Assembly (NCBI GenBank): GCA_947089305.1
Contig: CAMUJQ010000059.1
Location: 1-5,950, forward strand
Reading direction: 5' to 3'
Source of the DNA: an uncultured Clostridia bacterium
Lineage (GTDB): Bacteria > Bacillota > Clostridia > Christensenellales > UBA1242
DNA length: 5,950 bases
Part shown: positions 1 to 5,072 of the stretch, piece by piece
How the letters are laid out: every line of letters begins with the position of its first letter
How positions within the stretch are numbered: position 1 is the first letter of the stretch
Notes under the pieces: model-generated
The model's input: only the letters and a program-made list of their open reading frames with translations
Databases searched by the model: none
Told to the model about the DNA's origin: nothing
Program-made: the position numbers and the translations under genes

Positions 1-761
1 TTAAACAATTGCTTAGAAAAAATAAATGTCATTTTGTTGAAGAGGCAGTTGTTTATGATGATCAACCAACAACATTAAAAGATTGTTTTAATCGTTATAA
101 AAGATGTGGACATGGTCTTAATAAACTTTTTTGGAAAGATGGCATTAAATGTATAGGTAAATTTTTTACAACTTTTGATTTTAGTTACATAGATATGTTT
201 TTAACTTTACTATTTATTCCAATTGCTCTTTTATGTTGTGTTTGGATGCCGCTGTATTATGGCTATGATATAATTTATAGTTTAGTAGTTGGAAATATGG
301 CACATGTCATGGAGGTCGTCAAACTTATTGGAGTTATTTTGCTTTATGCATTTTTAATTCCATTTATTGCTCAAAGTTTACTTGTTGTTATATTAGAACA
401 TAAGCGTATTAAGGTTAAAAGTTTTTCAAAATTAATTATACCAATTTTAATTTTCCCATTCTTTATGGTTGTATATGCAATTGGTGTAACACTTGGAATT
501 TTGTCTCGACCTAAATGGAAGGCGATTAAGCGCACGGGCAAATTTACATATGATGACGTTGCAGCACAAAAAAATAAAAATGAAGGCGACGAATTAAACG
601 ATGCGATAAGCGAGGCTAAGCCTGCGTTACTGCTAAATGAAGCTAAAGCTATGAATGAGGAAGATAACGAGACAATTGCTATAAACGTAAAAATTGAAAA
701 TCAAGAAATTGAGTTAAAAGAGAATAAAGAGGAAGTTTCCTTAATTGAAGAGGAGAGATAG
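1..761 (+). CDS. Family 2 glycosyltransferase, C-terminal part (partial at left edge)
   Basis: The reading frame is open to the left edge (AAA CAA before the TTG at position 9), so the N-terminal catalytic GT-A domain lies outside the window. Numbering from the codon at 9, residues 17-36 (DDQPTT...FNRYKRCGHG) match the region of hyaluronan/cellulose/poly-GlcNAc synthase-like enzymes that reads E-Q-P-T-T followed by QxxRW and a glycine. Hydrophobic membrane segments follow at about 60-95, 103-130 and 140-166. PKWKAIKRT at 168-176 is the typical membrane-proximal W-K-x-I motif of these enzymes. The last roughly 65 residues are a Glu/Lys-rich, probably disordered cytoplasmic tail. The family transfers sugars from nucleotide donors to a growing polysaccharide or lipid at the cytoplasmic membrane. 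Unusually, the QxxRW position reads RYKRC, lacking both the Gln and the Trp. The gene ends at the terminator at 774-801. The family call is fairly secure; the product is unknown. Confidence 0.75.
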   Translation, partial: KQLLRKNKCHFVEEAVVYDDQPTTLKDCFNRYKRCGHGLNKLFWKDGIKCIGKFFTTFDFSYIDMFLTLLFIPIALLCCVWMPLYYGYDIIYSLVVGNMAHVMEVVKLIGVILLYAFLIPFIAQSLLVVILEHKRIKVKSFSKLIIPILIFPFFMVVYAIGVTLGILSRPKWKAIKRTGKFTYDDVAAQKNKNEGDELNDAISEAKPALLLNEAKAMNEEDNETIAINVKIENQEIELKENKEEVSLIEEER

Positions 762-773
762 AACTCTTAAGAA

Positions 774-801
774 AAAAAACAACCAAGTGAGGTTGTTTTT
801 T
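774..801. terminator. Bidirectional intrinsic terminator between convergent genes
   Basis: An 11-bp perfect stem (774-784 with 791-801) encloses a 6-nt loop. Its outer part is A-tract against T-tract, so a U-run is made on either strand. It ends the glycosyltransferase gene on the + strand and the acetyltransferase gene on the - strand. The TAA of the latter (800-802) is partly inside the stem. Confidence 0.85.
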
Positions 802-1450
802 ATTTATAATAAGTATCTTCTTTAATTTCTCGCCTATAAATTTCTACATATTGTTTTTCATCAGCAGTTGCAAAATCTAAATATTTATCAACTTTTTTAA
901 AGTTCATATTTTTAACTAAATTTTTTAAACTCTCATTGCCATTAATAACATATATGTCTGTGTATGTATAGCCTTTGTGTCTAAAGAAATCTTCACATGT
1001 AATAATTAACTTGCGGCCAACTGTAAAACCTCGATAAGCTTCATGAACAAATAAATGTGGGATAAACACAGTGTTGTGTTTTAGTTTATCAGGTAATTTC
1101 TCAAAATATTTTTCCATTGTAACTTTGTAATTTGGCTTTTTCTTTTTAAACCATGCATAGTCGTAAGTTAATTTAGTTTCAGGAGTTAAGGCAACAAGCA
1201 CTGCCCAAATTTTAGTGCCTTGTGAAGCTACAAATATATTCTTAAAATAAAAGGCAGAATTTTTAGTTAAAAGCATGTTAACCATATCTTCACAGCCATA
1301 AACTTCTTTGTTATCAGAGTAATAATTGAAAAGTTTTGGATTTGAGTGATAAAGAAGCTCGGCGAGTTGCATAAGTTTATCGCTTTTTTTTGCTCGCCGT
1401 ATTTCAAGTGGTGGTTCTAATGGGTAAATTTTAAATTTAAATTTTTTCAA
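800..1450 (-). CDS. GNAT-family N-acetyltransferase, TTG start
   Basis: This 216-residue protein has the GNAT layout. An N-terminal strand/helix (LEIRRAKKSDKLMQLAELL, about 15-33) leads to a central sheet near 67-90 and motif A at about 130-150 (IPHLFVHEAYRGFTVGRKLI). The acetyl-CoA pyrophosphate loop would be R140-G-F-T-V-G145; the first Gly of the usual RxxGxG is Thr. A C-terminal NGNESLKNLVKNMNFKKV segment (170-187) corresponds to the N-x-x-A-x-x-x-Y-x-x-x-GF motif. The start is TTG (1450-1448), lying inside the end of the methyltransferase gene with a 14-nt overlap. GAGGCGG about 9 nt upstream serves as ribosome binding site, so translation is probably coupled. The family moves acetyl groups from acetyl-CoA to amines. 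The substrate cannot be read from the sequence; given its partner an aminoglycoside is conceivable, but no AAC signature is clear. Confidence 0.8.
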   Translation of the reverse strand: MKKFKFKIYPLEPPLEIRRAKKSDKLMQLAELLYHSNPKLFNYYSDNKEVYGCEDMVNMLLTKNSAFYFKNIFVASQGTKIWAVLVALTPETKLTYDYAWFKKKKPNYKVTMEKYFEKLPDKLKHNTVFIPHLFVHEAYRGFTVGRKLIITCEDFFRHKGYTYTDIYVINGNESLKNLVKNMNFKKVDKYLDFATADEKQYVEIYRREIKEDTYYK

Positions 1451-2213
1451 TTATAAATACCGCCTCATTGCTATAATTTTTTTCAAAAATTATTTTTAAC
1501 TTGTTTGAATTTGCTAAATTTAAAAAGTAATTCGTGTAATTTTGTTCCATATTAACATCGCGCCCTGAAACTGTTTTTGTTGGAAATGTAATTACTATGT
1601 ATTTTGCGTCTAAACTGTTAATTAAATTTATAGCCGCGTTCTTTTTTTGTTTTTCAAGTAAAGGCAAAATTTTAAACATGAAAACAATGTCATAATGTTC
1701 GTTTGGAACTTTGCTTAGAATGTCGCATGAAACAGCTTCCCCTGAAATGTTACGCTCTATAAAAAATTTATTAAGTAGGGCAGTGGTATTATTGTTAACA
1801 TCTAGTGCAAGATATTTTTTATTTTGTAACTCAGGCACAAATGGAATATATATTGGATTAAGTCCTGCTCCTAAATCTAAAACAGAGGAAATTTTTTTAC
1901 ATTTTTTAAAAATATCAAAATACATTTCTTGCACAATAGATAAGCGTTCATTAGTTGAAGTGTGTGCTTTTAAAAGTTCAAGTAAACAAGCATCGTTTTT
2001 AAAGTCAGAATTGATTAAAGCATTAATTTTATTATTATCAAAAAATAAATCTACATTTGTGTGTAATTTATTTTTTACATGTTTTATAATATCTTTTTCT
2101 TTATTGAATTTTTTGGCTTCTTCGCTTATTATTCGTTTAATTAAGTCATTGCAAAGCATGTTATAATTCTTGCTAGCCAAAATAGAATCTAAGATTTTTG
2201 CTTCATCAATCAT
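1437..2213 (-). CDS. 16S rRNA (guanine-N7) methyltransferase of the ArmA/RmtB (FmrO-like) aminoglycoside-resistance family
   Basis: This 258-residue protein has the usual family length, and its motifs line up with what I recall of RmtB from end to end. The N-terminal segment SILASKNYNMLC (10-21) with RIISEE (27-32) is the ribosome-binding helical domain; the linker T85-STNERL follows. SAM motif I is VLDLGAGLNP (111-120), the acidic ribose-binding position is near D138, and FKILPLLE is at 180-187. The FPTK...GR...M-x-x-N-Y region is at 210-226, with R218, M222 and N225 at the spacing found in RmtC-type enzymes for contacts with G1405. Family members methylate N7 of G1405 in helix 44 of assembled 30S subunits and give high resistance to gentamicin- and kanamycin-type aminoglycosides. 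The ATG is supported by N-terminal alignment although there is no Shine-Dalgarno; the promoter suggests a leaderless mRNA. Homology is strong; activity is inferred. It is first of two genes, with the acetyltransferase downstream. Confidence 0.88.
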   Translation of the reverse strand: MIDEAKILDSILASKNYNMLCNDLIKRIISEEAKKFNKEKDIIKHVKNKLHTNVDLFFDNNKINALINSDFKNDACLLELLKAHTSTNERLSIVQEMYFDIFKKCKKISSVLDLGAGLNPIYIPFVPELQNKKYLALDVNNNTTALLNKFFIERNISGEAVSCDILSKVPNEHYDIVFMFKILPLLEKQKKNAAINLINSLDAKYIVITFPTKTVSGRDVNMEQNYTNYFLNLANSNKLKIIFEKNYSNEAVFIIEKI

Positions 2214-2219
2214 TAAATA

Positions 2220-2248
2220 ATTATATAGTTTTTTTTGGTGTTAGTCAA
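2220..2248 (-). promoter_or_regulatory. Sigma-A type promoter giving a leaderless methyltransferase mRNA
   Basis: On the minus strand TTGACT (2248-2243) and TATAAT (2225-2220) are separated by exactly 17 nt; this differs from consensus at one position of twelve. Only 6 nt lie between the -10 box and the ATG at 2213-2211. Transcription would therefore begin at or within a base or two of the start codon. No Shine-Dalgarno is present, which agrees with a leaderless transcript. Confidence 0.75.
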
Positions 2249-2265
2249 ATTATATTAGGGGCAAA

Positions 2266-2292
2266 AAAATAAAGAGCTTAACTCTTTATTTT
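2266..2292 (-). terminator. Intrinsic terminator of the ferritin-like gene
   Basis: An 11-bp perfect stem (2266-2276 with 2282-2292) with a 5-nt loop is followed on the minus strand by a run of T residues (2269-2263). It contains the gene's own TAA (2288-2286) within the stem and isolates this gene from the methyltransferase promoter just downstream. Confidence 0.8.
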
Positions 2293-3545
2293 GTTTTAAC
2301 GCGACCAACACTAACATTATCTTCATTTCTACATTGAAGCTCTTTAACAGGGTTTGGCGAATCTTCATAGCGGTAATCTTGTTTATATTTTTTAATGAAT
2401 TTATCTATAACTTGGTGGCTCGCAACATCTTTATCGTTACCGTTAATTTTTTTATTATATTTAAAGAAAACATAATCATCTTTTAAATCGTTTATATTAG
2501 TGTACTCTTCCATGCAACCAGTGTTGTGGACAGTTGTTTTTAAAATATTTCTTATATATTCTTTATTTTGCCCAAACTTTAAAAGTTCAGGGAACTCGGC
2601 TCCAGTAGGGAATAAATCTTTGTAATCTTTACCTTCATATTTTTTAAGTAGGTCGGCAGCTTTTTGTAAGTGACAAACTTCATCAAGATAATGTGCATAC
2701 CAAATTTGTTTTATATATTCATCACTTTCGTCTTCATAACAAGAATAATATAAATAGCATTCAGTATATTCATGCATAACTAAGCATTCAAGCCAAGTGC
2801 AAGTTGTGTCAAGTAAACTTCCATATTGACTAACATGTTGTTCTTCTATCATTGCAACTTCACTAAAAAGTTTTCTCCCTAAATCATTATGATAGGTTTG
2901 ACCTATGTTCATATAAAAGTTCATTGTTTGTTGTTCGGCAGCAGTTATTATGTGTGTTGTTAACTTGGTAAACAAATCGGCATTTTTGCTTAAACAATAT
3001 CGCTTAATGTCATCTGCTGCATATCTGTGCTCGCTGATGGTAGGTCGGCCAGGGGTAATTTCAGTATATCCACCAACAAGTTTTTTGCCATCTTTATTTT
3101 CATCCATATATAAAAGGTTAGAAAAACGATACAAATGGTCAAAGTCTTCTAGAAGAGCAAAATCAAGAGCTTTTTTAACGTATTTGTCTTTAACATGTTT
3201 TGCTAAAATTGCAGTTAAATCAATTGCAAGTTGTTCATAAGAGATTGTTGTTTCTAATACTGATTCATCAATTGGTTTTAAAGCAGCAAGCTTTTTTTGT
3301 TGCTGTTGTTCACGACGGCGAATAATTGCAATTTCACGGCGTAAATCTTCATTGGTGCAATGCCTAGAAAATTGATGGCTAAACCAGTTTGCCTCAAATT
3401 CTGTTCCATTCATTAAAATAATTCTAACTTTTGTATAAGGACTTGTTGTAGCTTTGTTATATGCTTTTGGATAAAGTTGTTTCCAATTTTCAAAACTTTT
3501 GTTAATTGGAGTTCCTTTTTCTAAAAATGGATTTATTTTTATCAT
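2286..3545 (-). CDS. Ferritin-like helical protein of unknown function (putative di-iron protein)
   Basis: This 419-residue soluble protein has no signal peptide or membrane segment. Residues 60-90 form a charged helix with a QQQQKK run. From about 100 to 305 it is rich in long helices carrying possible metal ligands spaced as in ferritin-like four-helix bundles: E133 with D136/H137, E204, E234-x-x-H237, E259/E262 and E289-x-x-H292. A motif ITPGRPTISEHR at 163-174 joins two helical blocks. I recall this motif from unnamed proteins of gut Clostridia, so it probably marks a family. The C-terminal roughly 100 residues are polar, with several cysteines. Ferritin-like proteins bind two irons for peroxide or oxygen chemistry or iron handling; applying that here is inference. 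The ATG is preceded by AAAGGAG (3557-3551) at 5 nt, a strong ribosome binding site. The gene is monocistronic with its own terminator. I found no convincing promoter boxes upstream. Confidence 0.65.
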   Translation of the reverse strand: MIKINPFLEKGTPINKSFENWKQLYPKAYNKATTSPYTKVRIILMNGTEFEANWFSHQFSRHCTNEDLRREIAIIRRREQQQQKKLAALKPIDESVLETTISYEQLAIDLTAILAKHVKDKYVKKALDFALLEDFDHLYRFSNLLYMDENKDGKKLVGGYTEITPGRPTISEHRYAADDIKRYCLSKNADLFTKLTTHIITAAEQQTMNFYMNIGQTYHNDLGRKLFSEVAMIEEQHVSQYGSLLDTTCTWLECLVMHEYTECYLYYSCYEDESDEYIKQIWYAHYLDEVCHLQKAADLLKKYEGKDYKDLFPTGAEFPELLKFGQNKEYIRNILKTTVHNTGCMEEYTNINDLKDDYVFFKYNKKINGNDKDVASHQVIDKFIKKYKQDYRYEDSPNPVKELQCRNEDNVSVGRVKTK

Positions 3546-3665
3546 AAATTCTCCTTTACTTTGAAAAGTGTTAACTTTTTGATTTTATTTAAACTTATAA
3601 ATGCATATTTTTTTGTCTTTTACAAAATATTAAGTAAAGTGTTAATTTTGACCTTATTGTAAAAG
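3546..3665. other. Divergent intergenic region with a direct repeat
   Basis: This is the first part of a 302-nt gap between divergent genes; the rest (3666-3847) holds the first leader RNA. It carries the ribosome binding site of the ferritin-like gene (3551-3557). AAAGTGTTAA(C/T)TTT occurs twice in the same orientation, at 3565-3578 and 3636-3649, 71 nt apart, and could be an operator. A possible -35 TTGACC lies at 3648-3653, but no good -10 is found at the right distance, so the promoters of both divergent units remain unassigned. Confidence 0.35.
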
Positions 3666-3827
3666 TTTGCTAATTTAACTTATTAATTTAAGTAATAAGG
3701 CTACGCTGGCTAAAATAATTAATAATTTAACTTTAGTGAAAAAGTGCTTAGCGAAAAAACAACGGAGGAATAAGTGGCTTTGTGCTATGCAAATCGAATT
3801 CGCATTTAACGCAGTATTTTCTGTTCT
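3666..3827 (+). ncRNA. Candidate structured cis-regulatory leader RNA, copy 1
   Basis: This lies directly upstream of the DUF421 gene and is related to a second copy at 4587-4752. Visible helices: the closing stem 3666-3673 with 3748-3755 (8 bp, one G-U), and a long AT stem 3675-3688 with 3717-3730 (13 of 14 positions pair). Next is an alternative stem 3747-3750 with 3771-3774, next to the conserved box ACGGAGGAA (3762-3770). A stem 3777-3782 with 3790-3795 has one mismatch, and a short stem 3811-3814 pairs with 3821-3824. The three sequence blocks shared with copy 2 are 3666-3689 (22 of 24 identical), 3762-3770 and 3789-3815 (23 of 27). It does not match the consensus of riboswitch classes I can recall. 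The downstream gene has its ATG 20 nt beyond the 3' end. Function, ligand and exact ends are unknown. Confidence 0.6.
3774..3809 (+). other. Possible 11-codon leader ORF inside leader copy 1
   Basis: GTG at 3774 stands 6 nt after GGAG (3764-3767) and opens an 11-codon frame (MALCYANRIRI) ending in TAA at 3807-3809. The aligned position in copy 2 is ATG AAG TAG (4685-4693), also 6 nt after GGAG. The peptide is not conserved. Either the start site alone matters or the GGAG box is part of the RNA core and the ORF is chance. Confidence 0.25.
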
Positions 3828-3847
3828 AATAAAAAAAGGAGATTTAT

Positions 3848-4582
3848 ATGCCTAAATATTGTACTGTTTTAATTAATTCATTGGTTGCTTTTGTTTATTT
3901 ATTTGTTGTGTCAAAACTTATGGGAAAAAAACAAATTGCACAACTTACTTTTGTAGATTATGCAATAGGAATTTCAATCGGTTCAATTGCTGCAGAATAT
4001 GCAACAGATGTGGATAATCCCTGGTATTATTACATTATTGCAATAGGAGTTTTCTTTCTGTTGAGTTTATTTATTTCTTGGGTGTTAAGAAAAGCTCAAT
4101 GTCTTAAAGGACTTTTACAAGGAAAACCCAGTATTTTAATTGAAGATGGTAAAATTAATTTTCAGGAATTAAAAAAGAGTAAACTTGACTTATATGATTT
4201 AATTGCTTTAGCGCGTACTAAAAACTATTTTGATTTAAATGATATTGCTTATGCAATTTTAGAAACAGATGGGGAATTGAGTGTTCTACCAAATGGCAAT
4301 GTTCGTCCCGTAACAGCAGAGGATTTTAAGGAAATTAAGTTAGAACAGGCAAGTTTAACAACTTATATTATTATAGATGGAAAGTTAACTTCAAGTGGTC
4401 TTAATGATTTAGGAGTAGATGAAAAGTGGGTTTTAGAAAAACTTGGAGTTAAAGATAAAAAAGAATTGAAAGCTATTGCCATTGCAAGTTACGATACAAA
4501 ACTAGATAAGTTTGATATACATTACAAAGATAGAAGCAAAAACCAGAACAATAATTCGAAAATTGAGGAAAAAAATAAATAA
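3848..4582 (+). CDS. DUF421 (YetF-family) membrane protein
   Basis: This 244-residue protein has three N-terminal hydrophobic segments at about 7-24, 38-52 and 60-80. A cytoplasmic C-terminal domain follows. Family hallmarks are SKLMGKKQIAQLTFVDYAIG (22-41) followed by ISIGSIAAE (42-50), then GKPSILIEDGKI (92-103). L-D-L-Y-D-L-x-x-x-A-R (113-123) and DIAYAILETDGELSV (132-146) complete the set. The tail (about 225-244) is Asn/Lys/Glu-rich and low in complexity. The family is common in Bacillota (B. subtilis YetF, YrbG and others); its biochemical role is not established, and some members are linked to spore or stress functions. AAGGAG (3836-3841) at 6 nt fixes the ATG start. It is preceded by leader RNA copy 1, and leader copy 2 begins only 4 nt after its stop. 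It is therefore probably co-transcribed with the 72-codon membrane protein gene. Confidence 0.88.
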   Translation: MPKYCTVLINSLVAFVYLFVVSKLMGKKQIAQLTFVDYAIGISIGSIAAEYATDVDNPWYYYIIAIGVFFLLSLFISWVLRKAQCLKGLLQGKPSILIEDGKINFQELKKSKLDLYDLIALARTKNYFDLNDIAYAILETDGELSVLPNGNVRPVTAEDFKEIKLEQASLTTYIIIDGKLTSSGLNDLGVDEKWVLEKLGVKDKKELKAIAIASYDTKLDKFDIHYKDRSKNQNNNSKIEEKNK

Positions 4583-4586
4583 AAAA

Positions 4587-4752
4587 TTTGCCAATCTAAC
4601 TTATTAATTTTTAAATAACAGGGCTTGCCTGCTTTAAAAACTAATAAGTTAACCTTAATTGAAGAGTATTGGACGGAGAAACCAATGAAGTAGCGAGTAG
4701 ATTTGTTTTTAAGCAAATCAGATTCGTATTTAACACAGTCGGTGTCTGTACT
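4587..4752 (+). ncRNA. Candidate structured cis-regulatory leader RNA, copy 2
   Basis: This begins 4 nt after the DUF421 stop codon and is homologous to the leader at 3666-3827. Helices: 4591-4595 with 4668-4672 (CCAAT/ATTGG); a perfect 10-bp stem 4597-4606 with 4642-4651; apical 4610-4615 with 4633-4638 and CAGG/CCTG 4619-4622 with 4628-4631. The hairpin 4668-4672 with 4682-4686 displays the conserved box ACGGAGAAA (4673-4681) as its loop. Further stems are 4700-4705 with 4714-4719 (6 bp) and 4735-4738 with 4746-4749. In the closing stem, U3671-A3750 of copy 1 becomes C4592-G4671 here, a compensatory change that supports RNA structure. No intrinsic terminator was seen within it, so control of translation is more likely than attenuation by termination. 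Confidence 0.6.
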
Positions 4753-4843
4753 ATTGTAGTTGGTGTTTGTGTTAATAAAATATTGTCGAAAAAATTGGAA
4801 TATTTCTACATAACAAAAAATATAGTTATGTAGGAGGATTGAT
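4753..4843 (+). promoter_or_regulatory. Spacer with a hairpin reaching into the Shine-Dalgarno
   Basis: Between leader copy 2 and the 72-codon gene, CTACATAAC (4806-4814) pairs perfectly over 9 bp with GTTATGTAG (4825-4833) around a 10-nt A-rich loop. The 3' arm takes in the first two bases of the AGGAGG ribosome binding site (4832-4837), which is 6 nt from the ATG. TGTAG at 4755-4759 could compete for CTACA (4806-4810). This could be the expression platform of the leader; that role is inferred. Confidence 0.45.
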
Positions 4844-5062
4844 ATGAATTCTTTAGTTAAAGCTTTTGACGGACTTCCTTGGATTGTGAAACTTCTTCTT
4901 GCTCTTCCTGTATTAGATGGAATTTGCTGGGGAATTTACAGAATCTGCAAAGGACACATCATAGCTGGTATCATTTGGATTTTTGTCGGAATGGCGATTT
5001 TCTGGATTATTGATATCATCAGTCTACTAGTTTATAAGAATGTTGTGGTTTTTGCGAAGTAG
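4844..5062 (+). CDS. Small two-helix membrane protein of unknown function
   Basis: This is a 72-residue hydrophobic protein. A short amphipathic N-terminus (MNSLVKAFDGLPW) leads to a first membrane helix at about 14-34, a Lys-Gly-His turn at 36-38, and a second helix at about 39-63 containing GIIWIFVGMAIFWIIDI (42-58). I recall similar short proteins starting MN.-.VKAF-..LPW in Bacillota, without known function. The start is fixed by a strong AGGAGG at 6 nt. Leucines are mostly CTN codons (CTT five, CTA two, TTA two), whereas neighbouring genes mostly use TTA. The gene also looks richer in C and G, suggesting high expression or a separate origin. It follows a structured leader and an SD-reaching hairpin, and is last in its unit before the terminator at 5073-5106. 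Confidence 0.75.
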   Translation: MNSLVKAFDGLPWIVKLLLALPVLDGICWGIYRICKGHIIAGIIWIFVGMAIFWIIDIISLLVYKNVVVFAK

Positions 5063-5072
5063 AAGCGAAAAT

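Noticed and set aside
1711..2166. Open frame of 151 codons on the + strand
   Set aside because: It lies wholly antisense to the rRNA methyltransferase, which has clear family motifs; no family resemblance.
2950..3240. Open frame of 96 codons on the + strand
   Set aside because: Antisense to the ferritin-like gene with no protein-like motif; a shadow of that gene.
3546..3660. TATAAG and TAAAAT as -10 boxes for the ferritin-like gene
   Set aside because: No acceptable -35 lies at 16-18 nt from either; chance -10-like words are expected in DNA this AT-rich.
3648..3676. TTGACC with TAATTT as a promoter for leader copy 1
   Set aside because: The -10 matches only three of six, and transcription would start inside the conserved 5' block, cutting the closing helix.
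3761..3795. Resemblance of ACGGAGGAA and the leader's 5' TTTGC(C/T)AAT to the c-di-AMP (ydaO) riboswitch
   Set aside because: The strongly conserved GGGGUxAAUC and GACAGCUAAC segments of ydaO, and a 3' strand pairing with the 5' UUGCC, are not found. A covariance search would settle it.
4522..4716. Open frame of 64 codons on the - strand
   Set aside because: It covers the 3' end of the DUF421 gene and leader copy 2 in antisense; its hydrophobic translation is a product of A/T-rich complement sequence.
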